Positions 1 to 7,991 of a DNA stretch of 15,000 nucleotides are shown here, in pieces. Below the pieces are notes generated by a model. The model worked only from the letters and a program-made list of their open reading frames with translations. It did not search any database and was not told the DNA's origin. The stretch covers positions 9,700,038 through 9,715,037 of the forward strand of contig CM022667.1 in the NCBI GenBank assembly GCA_012295275.1, in the 5' to 3' direction. Origin of the DNA: Chrysomallon squamiferum (Eukaryota > Mollusca > Gastropoda > Neomphalida > Peltospiridae). Both the position numbers and the translations under genes were made by a program. Numbering within the stretch: the stretch's first letter is position 1; every line of letters begins with the position of its first letter.

Positions 1-540
1 CAATTTCGGTATTAGGCATTTGCCTCATTTGCCTCAATGTAGTTACGGCCATGACCCCACTATCATCATTATTCTATTTGTTGGAATTACTAACGTTGTT
101 ATTGTCATTTCTCTGTAACCAACGCCCCCACTCCTCTTGGGAATAGTAGGATTCTCAGTTAATAACAGACCCTTAGGGGGAAAGAAAAAAAACACACCTC
201 CCCACCACACACACAATTTCTTATATTTAGTTCCAACAAATCATTTGCTTTAATTAATCGTTTTAAACTAAACACCAAAAATAGTTTTATTTGAATAGGA
301 ACGAAGTTAAATAATAATAAAAAAAAAAAAAATAAAAAATAATAATCAAAGGCAGGTTTTTCATCGATTAAGAACCGATTTGGACACACGAAGGGTGACA
401 TTTTTAGAACTGGAATTTATTAATGATTAAAAACTAATAACAGAAGCCAAAAACAGCTCGGTAATGTTTATTAACGTTCAGTGACACACTGAGCAAATTT
501 CCTTGATAAAATTAATAATTATAGCCGTCTACTCCTACTA
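1..540. other. AT-rich intergenic DNA, no gene seen
   Basis: Mostly unique AT-rich sequence with an A/C-rich patch (180-218) and an A-rich run (about 315-345). The open frame on the minus strand at 159-401 is F/L-rich low-complexity translation of A-rich DNA. I see no motif of any protein family. Confidence 0.6.
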
Positions 541-560
541 ACGCTATAAACTATAAACTG

Positions 561-1165
561 CTGCAACTACCAGTACTACTACTACTACCACCACCACCAC
601 CTACCACTACTACTACTACTACTACAACTACTTCTACTACTTCTTCCACTACAACTATCATCACAAACTATCTACTGGTACTATTTCTACTACTACTAAT
701 CCTACTTCTACTACGATTATTACTACTACTACTACAACAATTACTAATAGTACTACTACTACTATTACTACCACCACAACTGCCATTATTATTAGAGCTA
801 CTACTACACCAGAACTAATACAGCTACTGCTACTACTACTACTACTGCTATTACTGCTTCTGTTACTAACATTAACACAGTTACAACTTTCTGTTAGTAT
901 TACTTTAACACCTGCTCCTATATTTCTGCTGTAAGTAATGCAGCAGCTGCTGCTAATGCTGTTAATACTCTTATTATTGTTATCTCTAAGACAACTAGTA
1001 TATTTCTACACCTGTTTCTGTTACAGTTACTACCACCGAACTTCATCTACCACTACTACTACTGTATTACTACCATTACTACCACAACTACCATCACCAC
1101 TACCACCACCACCATCACTACTACTACTACTCCTACTCCTACTACTACTACTACTGCTGCTACTG

Positions 1166-1213
<48 letters not shown>

Positions 1214-1216
1214 CTG

Positions 1217-1251
<35 letters not shown>

Positions 1252-1305
1252 GTATTACTACTACAACTGCTACTATACCATTGCTATTTCTACTACAACA
1301 GTTTC
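561..1305. repeat. Long degenerate (ACT)n trinucleotide array
   Basis: ACT/CTA triplets with CTG, CCA, TTA and CTT variants run for about 750 bp, purest at 1117-1251, with a less regular middle (about 880-1020). The poly-leucine frame at 938-1309 is simply CTA/CTG read as Leu and is not a gene. Related arrays lie at 10650-10862, 12208-12340, 12848-12893 and 13787-13983. Confidence 0.9.
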
Positions 1306-1700
1306 TTGAATACAAACAAAAATATTTACTTTCCCTAATTTATAGCTGTGATCGCGCATATAATTATATTCCTCCCTTAATTTCTGACGAACTCAGACTA
1401 AGGGAGATCACTCTTATTTTAGAATTGCTCTTTAAATTATTTATAAAAGAGAATTTTAGCATTAAAACCAATCGCCCACTTTCATTTTCTTAAATCTTCT
1501 TTCTTATCTTTGTAATCTTAATAGAATGCTTCTATTTTCGTCGTCTGCTAGGTAATGATGACTGATAGCTGGAAAGCTGAGACAATTTGTAACTATTTGA
1601 AGGACTGATAGAGTTAAATCCCCATTTAGAATTCTCCAATGGAAAGGTGATATATAACAACTATATAATATTGTTTTGCAGTTTTGCGAAAATTAAAATT
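1306..1700. other. Unique intergenic DNA, no gene seen
   Basis: Non-repetitive AT-rich sequence. The 70-codon frame at 1281-1493 begins inside the trinucleotide array and shows no family signature, so I do not call it. Confidence 0.5.
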
Positions 1701-1706
1701 GCGGGG

Positions 1707-2058
1707 AAAAAAAAAAAAAAAGGCAGAAGAAAAAGAAAGAAAAAAGAGAAAAAATGAAAGAAAATATAATAATAATAATTAAAAAAATCAACAAAAATCA
1801 AACAAAAACAAACAAACAAACAAAAAAAAAAAAAAAAAAAATAAGAAAAATAGTAAGAAAGAATAGTAAAAAAGAAAACAGAAATAAACATAAATAATAA
1901 TAATAAAAAAATATGGAGAAAGAAAATAATAACAACAATTAAAATAATAGTAGTTACAATAACAGTAGCAGTAAATAATAATAATAATAATAATAATTAT
2001 AATAATAATAATAATAATAGTAATAGTAATATGATAATGATGATGATGATGATGATGA
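1707..2058. repeat. Poly(A), CAAA, AAT and GAT simple repeats
   Basis: In order: poly(A) 1707-1721; A/G-rich stretch; CAAA units 1802-1822 running into poly(A) to 1841; AAT-type repeats, densest 1974-2029; GAT units 2033-2058. The F-rich minus-strand frame at 1661-1891 is a translation of this. Confidence 0.9.
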
Positions 2059-2460
2059 ATTTAAAAACCGTTTATTATTTCTTACGTATACCATGAGTTC
2101 CGCATGTTATCATTAGATCATTGCCCTATTTCATATTTGTTGTTTCGAGGTTCATGATAAACAAAACTGAAATTCCATTCCAGTCGCTTTTCATGACTAT
2201 TTTCCTGAAAACACATTCGTCAGGTTTGCTAAAATAAACGAAAATATTAAGAATAATAAAACAAATTAAAAACAAATAAATAAATAAAAATCCAACGGAA
2301 GCTCCTCCTTCCTGAACCCCAGAACGGCAAATAAGGTGAAATTGAATGAAATTAAATTAATATTAATAAAAACAAAATCATAAATATATTTTAATTGTTA
2401 TAACGAAAAATAAAATTAAAATATATTTATATGCAATGTATTTAGACTGTTGAAAAATTA
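2059..2460. other. AT-rich intergenic DNA, no gene seen
   Basis: Mostly unique AT-rich sequence with short AAAT runs near 2270-2290. No reading frame or RNA gene is supported. Confidence 0.5.
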
Positions 2461-2464
2461 ACGA

Positions 2465-2593
2465 TGAAAAAAAAAAAAACTCTGAAAAGCAAAATAAAAT
2501 AACATGAAATAAAATGAAATAAAATAAATAAAATAACTAAATAAATAAATAAATAAATGCATAAATAAAAGTTAATATATATATATATATATA
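2465..2593. repeat. AAAT/TAAA repeats and (AT)n
   Basis: Poly(A) 2467-2479, AAAT/TAAA units about 2490-2570, and an (AT)n run at 2575-2593. Confidence 0.85.
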
Positions 2594-2760
2594 CAAAGTC
2601 GTTAAAAAATTATTTTCTAATAACATTAAATTTACTTCACTTTGATAAAATCGTTACCAAGGCAACATCCAGAACATTCAGAAAAGACCAAAAAAAATAT
2701 ATGAAAAGGATAACATCTTCGTTATCAGTTAACAAAATTAATATTAATAGCCCTATATTT

Positions 2761-2886
2761 TGATTATTATTATTATTAAATATTTCATTAATTTATTTTA
2801 TTTTTATAGATATATATTTTTAATTATTATTATTATTTTATTTTATTAATTTTATTTACTTATTTATTTATTTATTTATTTATTTA
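2761..2886. repeat. ATT and TTTA simple repeats
   Basis: ATT runs (about 2763-2776 and 2824-2836) and a regular TTTA tandem at 2857-2886 in very AT-rich DNA. Confidence 0.85.
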
Positions 2887-3052
2887 CGAAATCTTTGGTA
2901 ACACTGTAGCGCAGGTTGTTTCAGTATTATTATTGTTTTTTTTTCTCTCAATTCTTTAACATTATTACATCAGAACAGCGACTGCGTACAAAACAGATTT
3001 GGTTCCTTATTGGACAGTAAGCCGTCGACAGTTCCAAACGTATCGATCGAAA

Positions 3053-3100
3053 CATACACACACACACACACACTCACTCACTCACTCACACATACACATA
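3053..3100. repeat. (CA)n/(CACT)n microsatellite
   Basis: CA dinucleotides pass into CACT tetranucleotides and back to CA-type sequence. The frame at 2999-3202 reads this as HTHT and has only a TTG start, so I do not call it a gene. Confidence 0.9.
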
Positions 3101-3340
3101 CCACGTCTGCGAGCAGCGTTTTCAGCAGACGACAAAGCAAGTCTTCCCGCCAGTAACAACATTTCACCGTTTATCGCAAAGAAACGTTATTTTGGACTGT
3201 AAACGTTTTTTTCTTTCTTCTTCTTCTTCTTCCGTGGCGTTTTATTTCTTTTGTGTTTATTCTCTGCGAAGACTTTGCCGAACGAGAAACAGGTACACAC
3301 CGAAGCGTGTGCTGGAAAGTTGTGTGTTTGTTTACCTGTT

Positions 3341-3349
3341 CAGGTAAAT
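3341..3349 (+). promoter_or_regulatory. Candidate 5' splice donor (CAG|GTAAAT)
   Basis: CAG|GTAAAT matches the metazoan donor consensus closely (cut after 3343). Paired with the acceptor at 4436 it would define a 1093-bp intron in the receptor's 5' UTR, with a noncoding exon lying roughly between 3000 and 3343. A weaker donor-like CAG|GTACAC lies at 3290-3298. The pairing is inference. Confidence 0.3.
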
Positions 3350-3414
3350 TTTCGTGAGTTTTATTGGCTTTTTCTTATACATCGTGTGAACAGTCGTTTT
3401 TAAGCATCATCGTT

Positions 3415-3446
3415 CATGCGTTGACCGGCATATTTTTCAACGCATG
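3415..3446. other. Perfect 10-bp inverted repeat with 12-nt loop
   Basis: CATGCGTTGA at 3415-3424 is followed by its exact reverse complement TCAACGCATG at 3437-3446, separated by 12 bases. The arms are GC-balanced, so this is not a by-product of AT-rich simple sequence. It could be an RNA stem-loop in the receptor's leader or intron, or a dimeric protein-binding site. Function unknown. Confidence 0.6.
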
Positions 3447-3600
3447 TTGTTAACACGAACGATTATGGATTAAGTGTTTTTTATTTCTGTTGTTTTCTTT
3501 TTTTTGTTTTTTTGTGCCCCTGCTTTAAACACACTCAAATCTGAATCTACGCTGTGTTAAATCGTTAACGCATCTACGTTGGAATAAACGCTCTGGCACC

Positions 3601-3705
3601 ATGCAAAAGAGTTACAGCGGTTACGTGTTGCCATGCATGTGCCTGCCTGACAACGCAAACTGCGGCCCTTCTTCCATCACCTCCGTGCGTTTCGCCTGCG
3701 TCTGA
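3601..3705 (+). CDS. Small ORF, 34 codons, cysteine-containing, unrecognised
   Basis: The ATG at 3601 has a good initiation context (ACC before it). The frame stops with TGA at 3703-3705 and would encode a 34-residue peptide starting MQKSYSGYVLPCMC, with cysteines at 12, 14, 21 and 33 and no signal peptide. It sits in a GC- and CpG-richer island (about 3580-3850) unlike the surrounding AT-rich DNA. It could be a uORF of the receptor transcript, a micropeptide, or chance. I do not recognise it, and nothing in the sequence proves translation. Confidence 0.2.
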   Translation: MQKSYSGYVLPCMCLPDNANCGPSSITSVRFACV

Positions 3706-3973
3706 TTCACGCAGTGTTTCAAAGACGATGGGAAAGAAATCTCGGATTAATGGTAATGATTGCTGTCGTCATGAGGAAGATGTTTCGCTCTGCAAGGAGC
3801 CGCGCTTTGGCCTGTGCGTAAAGCCACTGGCGGATGCAGTGAGATAATGTAATCGGGCGATAAACAGTTACAACGTCATGTGGATTTAACAAAAGGAAAA
3901 GCGGGCGAGAGCATTAACGTCACATCGAAAAGTATTTCGTAAAATTTTTTCCAAAATAACAAGTAATCAAGGG

Positions 3974-3975
<2 letters not shown>
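3706..3975. other. CpG-containing noncoding stretch upstream of receptor
   Basis: The first 140 bases continue the GC-richer island that contains the small ORF; donor-like GTAATG (3753) and GTAAAG (3818) occur but are weak. The rest returns to AT-rich sequence. It may be intron, an alternative exon or regulatory DNA. Confidence 0.4.

Positions 3976-4004
<29 letters not shown>
3976..4004. repeat. Poly(A) run, 29 A
   Basis: Uninterrupted A29. No retrotransposon body is recognisable upstream of it, so I do not read it as a retrotransposon tail. Confidence 0.95.
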
Positions 4005-4006
<2 letters not shown>

Positions 4007-4420
4007 ATTTTTAATAAACCCCCAACCCAAAAAAGAGAAGAACGTAAGAGAGAAAAATTCTTCATAATCCACAGAAGGAGAAAATCAGTGTGTGTGAATA
4101 CGTTTTCCAAAAACCCCCCAGAAAAGAAACAATTACAGAATTTTGGGGACATGTGCGTCAAAAACTGACTTACAGGCTAACGGATATAATACACCCAGGA
4201 GTTTTCTTGCAATATTTAGCTCCCGATTGTTCTGTTTTAAAAAACTGTACAAATGCTTTGTGTAAATACCTGTTACCAAAATATCAGCTTTCCGCGTGTT
4301 CTTGTGAATTTGTATACAACCACTGAATTAAATAAAATGGATGTATTATATTTTTGAAAAAATATATATATATATATTGTGCTACATTCGTCTTCTAAAC
4401 TATTTTATTGAAATAGACGT
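4005..4420. other. Receptor 5' flank, probable intron
   Basis: AT-rich unique sequence with an (AT)n run at 4362-4377. A 78-codon frame (4090-4326) starts with GTG and matches no family I know. A 14-base word AAATGGATGTATTA occurs at 4335-4348 and again at 4485-4498. Confidence 0.4.
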
Positions 4421-4436
4421 TTCTCCGTGTTTCCAG
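4421..4436 (+). promoter_or_regulatory. Candidate 3' splice acceptor of a 5' UTR intron
   Basis: A pyrimidine-rich tract ends in TTTCCAG at 4436, 154 bases before the receptor start codon and preceded by T-rich sequence (TCTTCTAAAC, 4391-4400) where a branch point could lie. Many metazoan receptors with a single coding exon keep a noncoding 5' exon, and this would be the acceptor for one. This is a motif match only; no transcript evidence is available. Confidence 0.35.
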
Positions 4437-4486
4437 ATTACAAATTTTATTCAAAAAATTAAAAAATTAAAAAATTGTATACTGAA

Positions 4487-4537
4487 ATGGATGTATTACC
4501 GAGGTGTCCACATTACCGCGGTCTGGTGTTTCACTGA
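4487..4537 (+). other. Upstream ORF (uORF) in the receptor leader, 16 codons
   Basis: The ATG at 4487 has G at -3 and G at +4 and opens a 16-codon frame (MDVLPRCPHYRGLVFH) that stops at 4535-4537, 53 nt before the receptor ATG. A second ATG at 4491, in weak context (T at -3), opens a different frame that runs into the receptor gene. If this stretch is transcribed as leader, ribosomes reaching 4591 must leak past or reinitiate, which would tune receptor output. Whether it is transcribed is inference. Confidence 0.35.
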
Positions 4538-4555
4538 AGGACCGGCAAATAAATT

Positions 4556-4590
4556 AAAAAAACAAAAAAACAAAAAAACAAAACACAAAA
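4556..4590 (+). repeat. A7C octamer repeat and A-rich leader abutting the receptor start codon
   Basis: Three consecutive units of seven A plus C (4556-4579) are followed by an A-rich stretch directly up to the ATG at 4591. If transcribed, the last 35 leader bases would be unstructured, which can favour initiation. Slippage would make the length polymorphic. Confidence 0.8.
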
Positions 4591-6003
4591 ATGGAGAACG
4601 GAACAAACATGTCTTTCACGTGTCCGGAAAGCGGCGTCGTCAACTTCCTGCTCATCTGGGCTCACACGATGATCATGGTGTCGCTGACGACGACCACCGT
4701 GACCGTCAACCTCATCGTCATCGTCATGTTCGTCATCGAGAAGTCGCTGCGCAAGTGCAAGAACACGTACATCGCCAGCCTCGCCGTGGCAGACTTCCTC
4801 GTCGGCTGCTCCATGCCTTTCTTCATGACCGAGACTCTCGACTTCCGGTGGACGCTTCGGGGACTTCCGTGCCGGTTCTACCTGACGTTCCGCTCGGCCT
4901 TCATGAACGTCTCCGTCATCAGCGTCCTGCTCATCAGCGTGGACCGGTGGCGGTCCGTGCACTACCCGCTGTCGTACAGGACGAAGCAGAGGAAGGAGAA
5001 AGCAGCGCTGGTCGTCACGCTGTGCTGGATCGTCAGCTTTCTCTTCCACACGCCGCCCATAATGTTCTGGGAGAACATCGCCAACGTTTCGTTCTTGTCC
5101 GATTTCTGCCTCTGCGACGTTCCGTTCCGAAACGACGCCCTGTTTATGACTGTGCGCACGGTGTGCGTGTATCTGCTTCCGGTCGTGATAATCTGGATGC
5201 TGAACTGCAGCATATTCTGGAAGATCTGCAGACGGAAACAGGTGAACATCAGGCGGTCGCTCAGCACGTGCAGTTACTTACAACGATCTTTTCCGAAAGA
5301 GACCGAACAGATGCTCTCGTCGTACAACGCCGAGGGCGGGTATTCCGATTCCGTCGCCATGAAACCGAGGAACGGACTGGCGGCAGCCAGGAGACATTCT
5401 CTGTCGGGGGCAACTCACGCGCCGAACAGGCTGTCCCCCTGCAGACACACCCCACCCCCGCTGTCGCACCTCCCGCGAAGACGTTCGTTCGACACGCGCG
5501 CCTTGGGCCCCGGCGGCACAAACCAAGTTCTGATGTCGCTGCGGCGGACGTCCGCCATCAACAACCACGCTACGCTGCCGCATCCCAAGGGCAACAACCA
5601 CAGCAGGAGGAACAGCGAGAACCCCGTCAGGGATCTGCTGAGCAAGCAGGACCGCAAAGCCGCCTGCTTCCTCGGCCTGCTCGTTGTCGTCTGCTCGATC
5701 TGCTGGACGCCATTTTTAGTGTGTCGCATCATCGACGCGTGGTGTGACGTGTGCCTTCGCAGCTGGGTTCGATCCGTGTTCCTCTGGGTTGTCATGACCA
5801 ACTCGGCGATAAACCCTTTCCTTTACGGACTCATCAATTCGGAGTTTCGCAAAGTCATCAAGACGAAGCTGCTGTCGGTGAAGCCGCAGAGGTACCGCGT
5901 GAGGGAGGCGATCGCGTACTGGGCCCAGGCGCTGGCCGGGGACCTCCAGTCTTCCAGGGAAAACAGCCCCCAGCGCTCGGAAACAGGCGCCCTGTTACCA
6001 TGA
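4591..6003 (+). CDS. Orphan class A (rhodopsin-like) GPCR, muscarinic/histamine H3-like, single coding exon
   Basis: Seven-helix G protein-coupled receptor of the plasma membrane, 470 residues. Landmarks seen: TM1 about 18-48 with N40 (1.50); TM2 57-80 with SLAVAD, D68 (2.50); C94 (3.25), pairing with C173 or C175 in ECL2; TM3 ending in D118-R119-W120; W146 (4.50); P197 (5.50); C371-W372-T-P374 (CWxP) in TM6; W384-C385-D-V-C388, the ECL3 CxxC typical of muscarinic-type receptors; W399 (7.40); NPFLY at 408-412; helix 8 about 415-427. N-glycosylation sequons lie at N3, N6 and N165. ICL3 is long (about 211-355) and rich in RRxS sites. TM3-TM4 (LLISVDRW, YPLSYR, IMFW) resemble muscarinic and H3 receptors, but D3.32 is R101, so amine binding is doubtful. 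The start is the first in-frame ATG after a stop at 4555, with A at -3 and G at +4. Of the first 40 codons, 34 end in G or C, unlike the AT-rich surroundings. No intron interrupts it. Ligand and G protein are unknown. Confidence 0.95.
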   Translation: MENGTNMSFTCPESGVVNFLLIWAHTMIMVSLTTTTVTVNLIVIVMFVIEKSLRKCKNTYIASLAVADFLVGCSMPFFMTETLDFRWTLRGLPCRFYLTFRSAFMNVSVISVLLISVDRWRSVHYPLSYRTKQRKEKAALVVTLCWIVSFLFHTPPIMFWENIANVSFLSDFCLCDVPFRNDALFMTVRTVCVYLLPVVIIWMLNCSIFWKICRRKQVNIRRSLSTCSYLQRSFPKETEQMLSSYNAEGGYSDSVAMKPRNGLAAARRHSLSGATHAPNRLSPCRHTPPPLSHLPRRRSFDTRALGPGGTNQVLMSLRRTSAINNHATLPHPKGNNHSRRNSENPVRDLLSKQDRKAACFLGLLVVVCSICWTPFLVCRIIDAWCDVCLRSWVRSVFLWVVMTNSAINPFLYGLINSEFRKVIKTKLLSVKPQRYRVREAIAYWAQALAGDLQSSRENSPQRSETGALLP

Positions 6004-6178
6004 CAGTCTGGAGGTGACGTAACAACAACAAGAAGAAACGTGACGATGTGTTCGTAGACTCTGTTTCGTATCTGAGTTTATATTTGTGTTAAACACATAA
6101 AAAGTAATGAATAAGTAAGTAAACTGATAATTCGATAGATAGATAAGTAAAATAATATATTTATTTACAAAATCTTTT

Positions 6179-6208
6179 AATAAATAAATAAATAAATAAA
6201 TAAATAAG
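6179..6208 (+). terminator. Candidate polyadenylation signals in a TAAA repeat
   Basis: AATAAA occurs at 6179-6184 and repeatedly in the following TAAA tandem run, about 180 bp after the receptor stop codon, a plausible 3' UTR length. Because the hexamer is inherent to a TAAA microsatellite, which copy is used, or whether any is, cannot be told from sequence. TTATTTA just upstream (6160s) is AU-rich-element-like. Confidence 0.3.
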
Positions 6209-6209
6209 T

Positions 6210-6713
6210 AGATTCGGAGGTATAAAAGAAAAATGCTAAACAAAATTATTATTTTTATAAACACACTGATTTAAAGATTTTATCTTTCTTTGTTTTTCAT
6301 TCAAAGTTACTGATAATGATATCTTGTGAAAAAAATAATAATTAAATAAGTCAATTATAAATTCTGAAATGTATTTGTAATGCATAATGTCAAATAACAC
6401 AATTAACTTCATGTGCTACATCTTATTATTATTATTATTAATTTAATATTAAGGTTGTAAATAAATTATTATCATATTTATTAAAATTAATATTTTTTTT
6501 TACTAATATATCGCAAAAGTATTACGTATTTATGTACGAAACGGAGGCTTGTACTTTTCAGACGCCAAAGGCCAGAAAAATAGAATTTGTATTTTAATGG
6601 TTTTTAATCATAATCTATTTTTGAAATACATTCCATATGTTATATATAATTGTATATAATGTTATGTATATTTTATATATTGCATCGTTCAGTATTTGAT
6701 ATGTATATATTTT
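6210..6713. other. AT-rich 3' flank of the receptor, no gene seen
   Basis: Very AT-rich sequence with ATT runs (about 6422-6440) and TATA-like words. Possibly distal 3' UTR at its start. The minus-strand frames (5995-6264 and 6615-6812) are low-complexity I/Y/F-rich translations. Confidence 0.5.
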
Positions 6714-7643
6714 TATATCGGGTGTGTCAAAATATCGTAAAACAACACTAAAACTGCACTGAAATCTGACATTTAAAAAAATTAAAATAAAATAAAATAA
6801 ATTAATTGTCAAGTTAATATCTACAGTAGTTTTTCATAACGCCAGAATAAAAATGTGATATGGAAAATCGGAGTTCGGATACGTAAGAACATTTTATCTT
6901 GTAGCTTTTTATGCACTTTGCTTGCCTCTTCTGTTTTACTTTCTGGTCGCCTCGTAAAACTTATATCTTCTTATAAGATTTCAGTTTTCAGCGCTATTTA
7001 TCTCTGTCAGTCAGAAAGTTCTTATCACACTGCAAGACCAGAAACACTTGGTCTCTCTGAGCTGTGGTTTTCTGGAGTTTCCTTCTGTTGAAATTTCTCT
7101 TGTGTAGATGCTGTTTTACGTCGGCCACCACCCACTTTCCCCACAGTGGATCAGTCTGTGTTTATAAATCTCTATGTTTACTGACGATGTATCCCGCTTC
7201 TTTCCCGAAATTTCATTTATGATTCTTGCAAAACGATCATTTTTTTTTTTTTTTTTTTTTTCACAATGGAATAAATCACAATAAATCATTCAGTTCTTAT
7301 CCGAACTTCAGAATCCCATCTTGGAAGTGACGTAAAGAAAACCACAACTAAAATGACTAAAACCATTTTGTTCCAGTTCTACCATTTTTGTCTATTTTCA
7401 CTCCAGCCAGACGACATTTTTGCAGACGACACTTGATTGACAGGTGTCACAGGACTGCACCGAATGACCTGATGTGGGAGGGACAGTGATTTACGATATG
7501 AAATTTTAATTTTGGTCAAAAAAATCTACGCGTCAGTAATTTCAAATTTTAGCTAATAACACACTTCTGATCATGTAAATATTTGGAACGTTTAAAAATG
7601 TTTACTGAATTTGAATTTTTTTTTTTTTTGACCACCCGATATA
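6714..7643. mobile_element. Candidate non-autonomous Tc1/mariner-type element, about 930 bp
   Basis: The left end TATATCGGGTGTGTCAAAA (6714-6732) is matched in inverted orientation at 7626-7643 by TTTTGACCACCCGATATA; the two arms agree except for one base inserted or deleted. TA-rich flanks fit TA target duplication, but the exact border is ambiguous because the sequence reads TATA. The interior has higher complexity (6880-7480) but no transposase frame; a 78-codon frame at 6855-7091 is unrecognised. Internal poly(T) tracts lie at 7240-7261 and 7617-7629. Confidence 0.5.
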
Positions 7644-7803
7644 ATTTATGTTTGTGATAAGACAATAATATATTTGTGATAAACAATATAACTTTGATTG
7701 ATGAATACATTGTGGTTATTTTATATTATGCGTTATCACTTTTAATGTTTTTATATATGAGAAATTCATGTGCTCTCATTTTTAATATACATGGCATATA
7801 AAA

Positions 7804-7991
7804 TACATATACATACATACGTACAAACATAAATACATACATACATGCATACATACATGCGGATACACACAATTAAAAACTCATATAAACATATTCATGC
7901 ATACATCCATCCATCCATTCTTTCATCCTTTTTATCTATCCAAACAACATACACTAATACAAACATACACACACGTGCACATGCACAAACA

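Larger units (their letters stand above)
2887..3600 (+). promoter_or_regulatory. Balanced-composition region upstream of the receptor: candidate promoter and 5' exon
   Basis: After about 600 bp of AT-rich repeats the composition becomes mixed, with scattered CpGs. A CA/CT-rich microsatellite (3053-3100), a TTC run (about 3215-3230), a donor match at 3341 and a perfect stem-loop (3415-3446) lie here. No clear TATA box was found. It is the most plausible place for the receptor's transcription start, because it is the nearest non-repetitive flank, but this rests on position and composition only. Confidence 0.25.

Noticed and set aside
938-1309. 123-codon poly-leucine frame
   Set aside because: It is the CTA/CTG trinucleotide array read in one frame; the other two frames give poly-Tyr/Thr-like products, and it has no start-context or domain evidence.
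3976-4004. Poly(A) as a LINE/SINE tail
   Set aside because: No RNA polymerase III promoter boxes, reverse-transcriptase sequence or target duplication could be identified upstream.
4090-4326. 78-codon frame with cysteines upstream of the receptor
   Set aside because: Its only start at the 5' end is GTG, no domain is recognised, and it lies in the likely 5' UTR intron.
4531-5049. 172-codon minus-strand frame, and others antisense to the receptor (4962-5801)
   Set aside because: They are shadows of the GC-rich receptor gene, rich in R/H/D/P, with no family features.
4591-6003. Calling the receptor a muscarinic or histamine receptor by name
   Set aside because: The absence of D3.32 and Y7.43 makes either ligand assignment unsafe; only family resemblance is claimed.
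5751-6017. 88-codon plus-strand frame over the end of the receptor
   Set aside because: It starts with GTG and overlaps the conserved TM7 and tail in another frame; a shadow.
6855-7091. 78-codon frame inside the candidate transposon
   Set aside because: No DDE/D residues or helix-turn-helix of a transposase are evident; too short to call.
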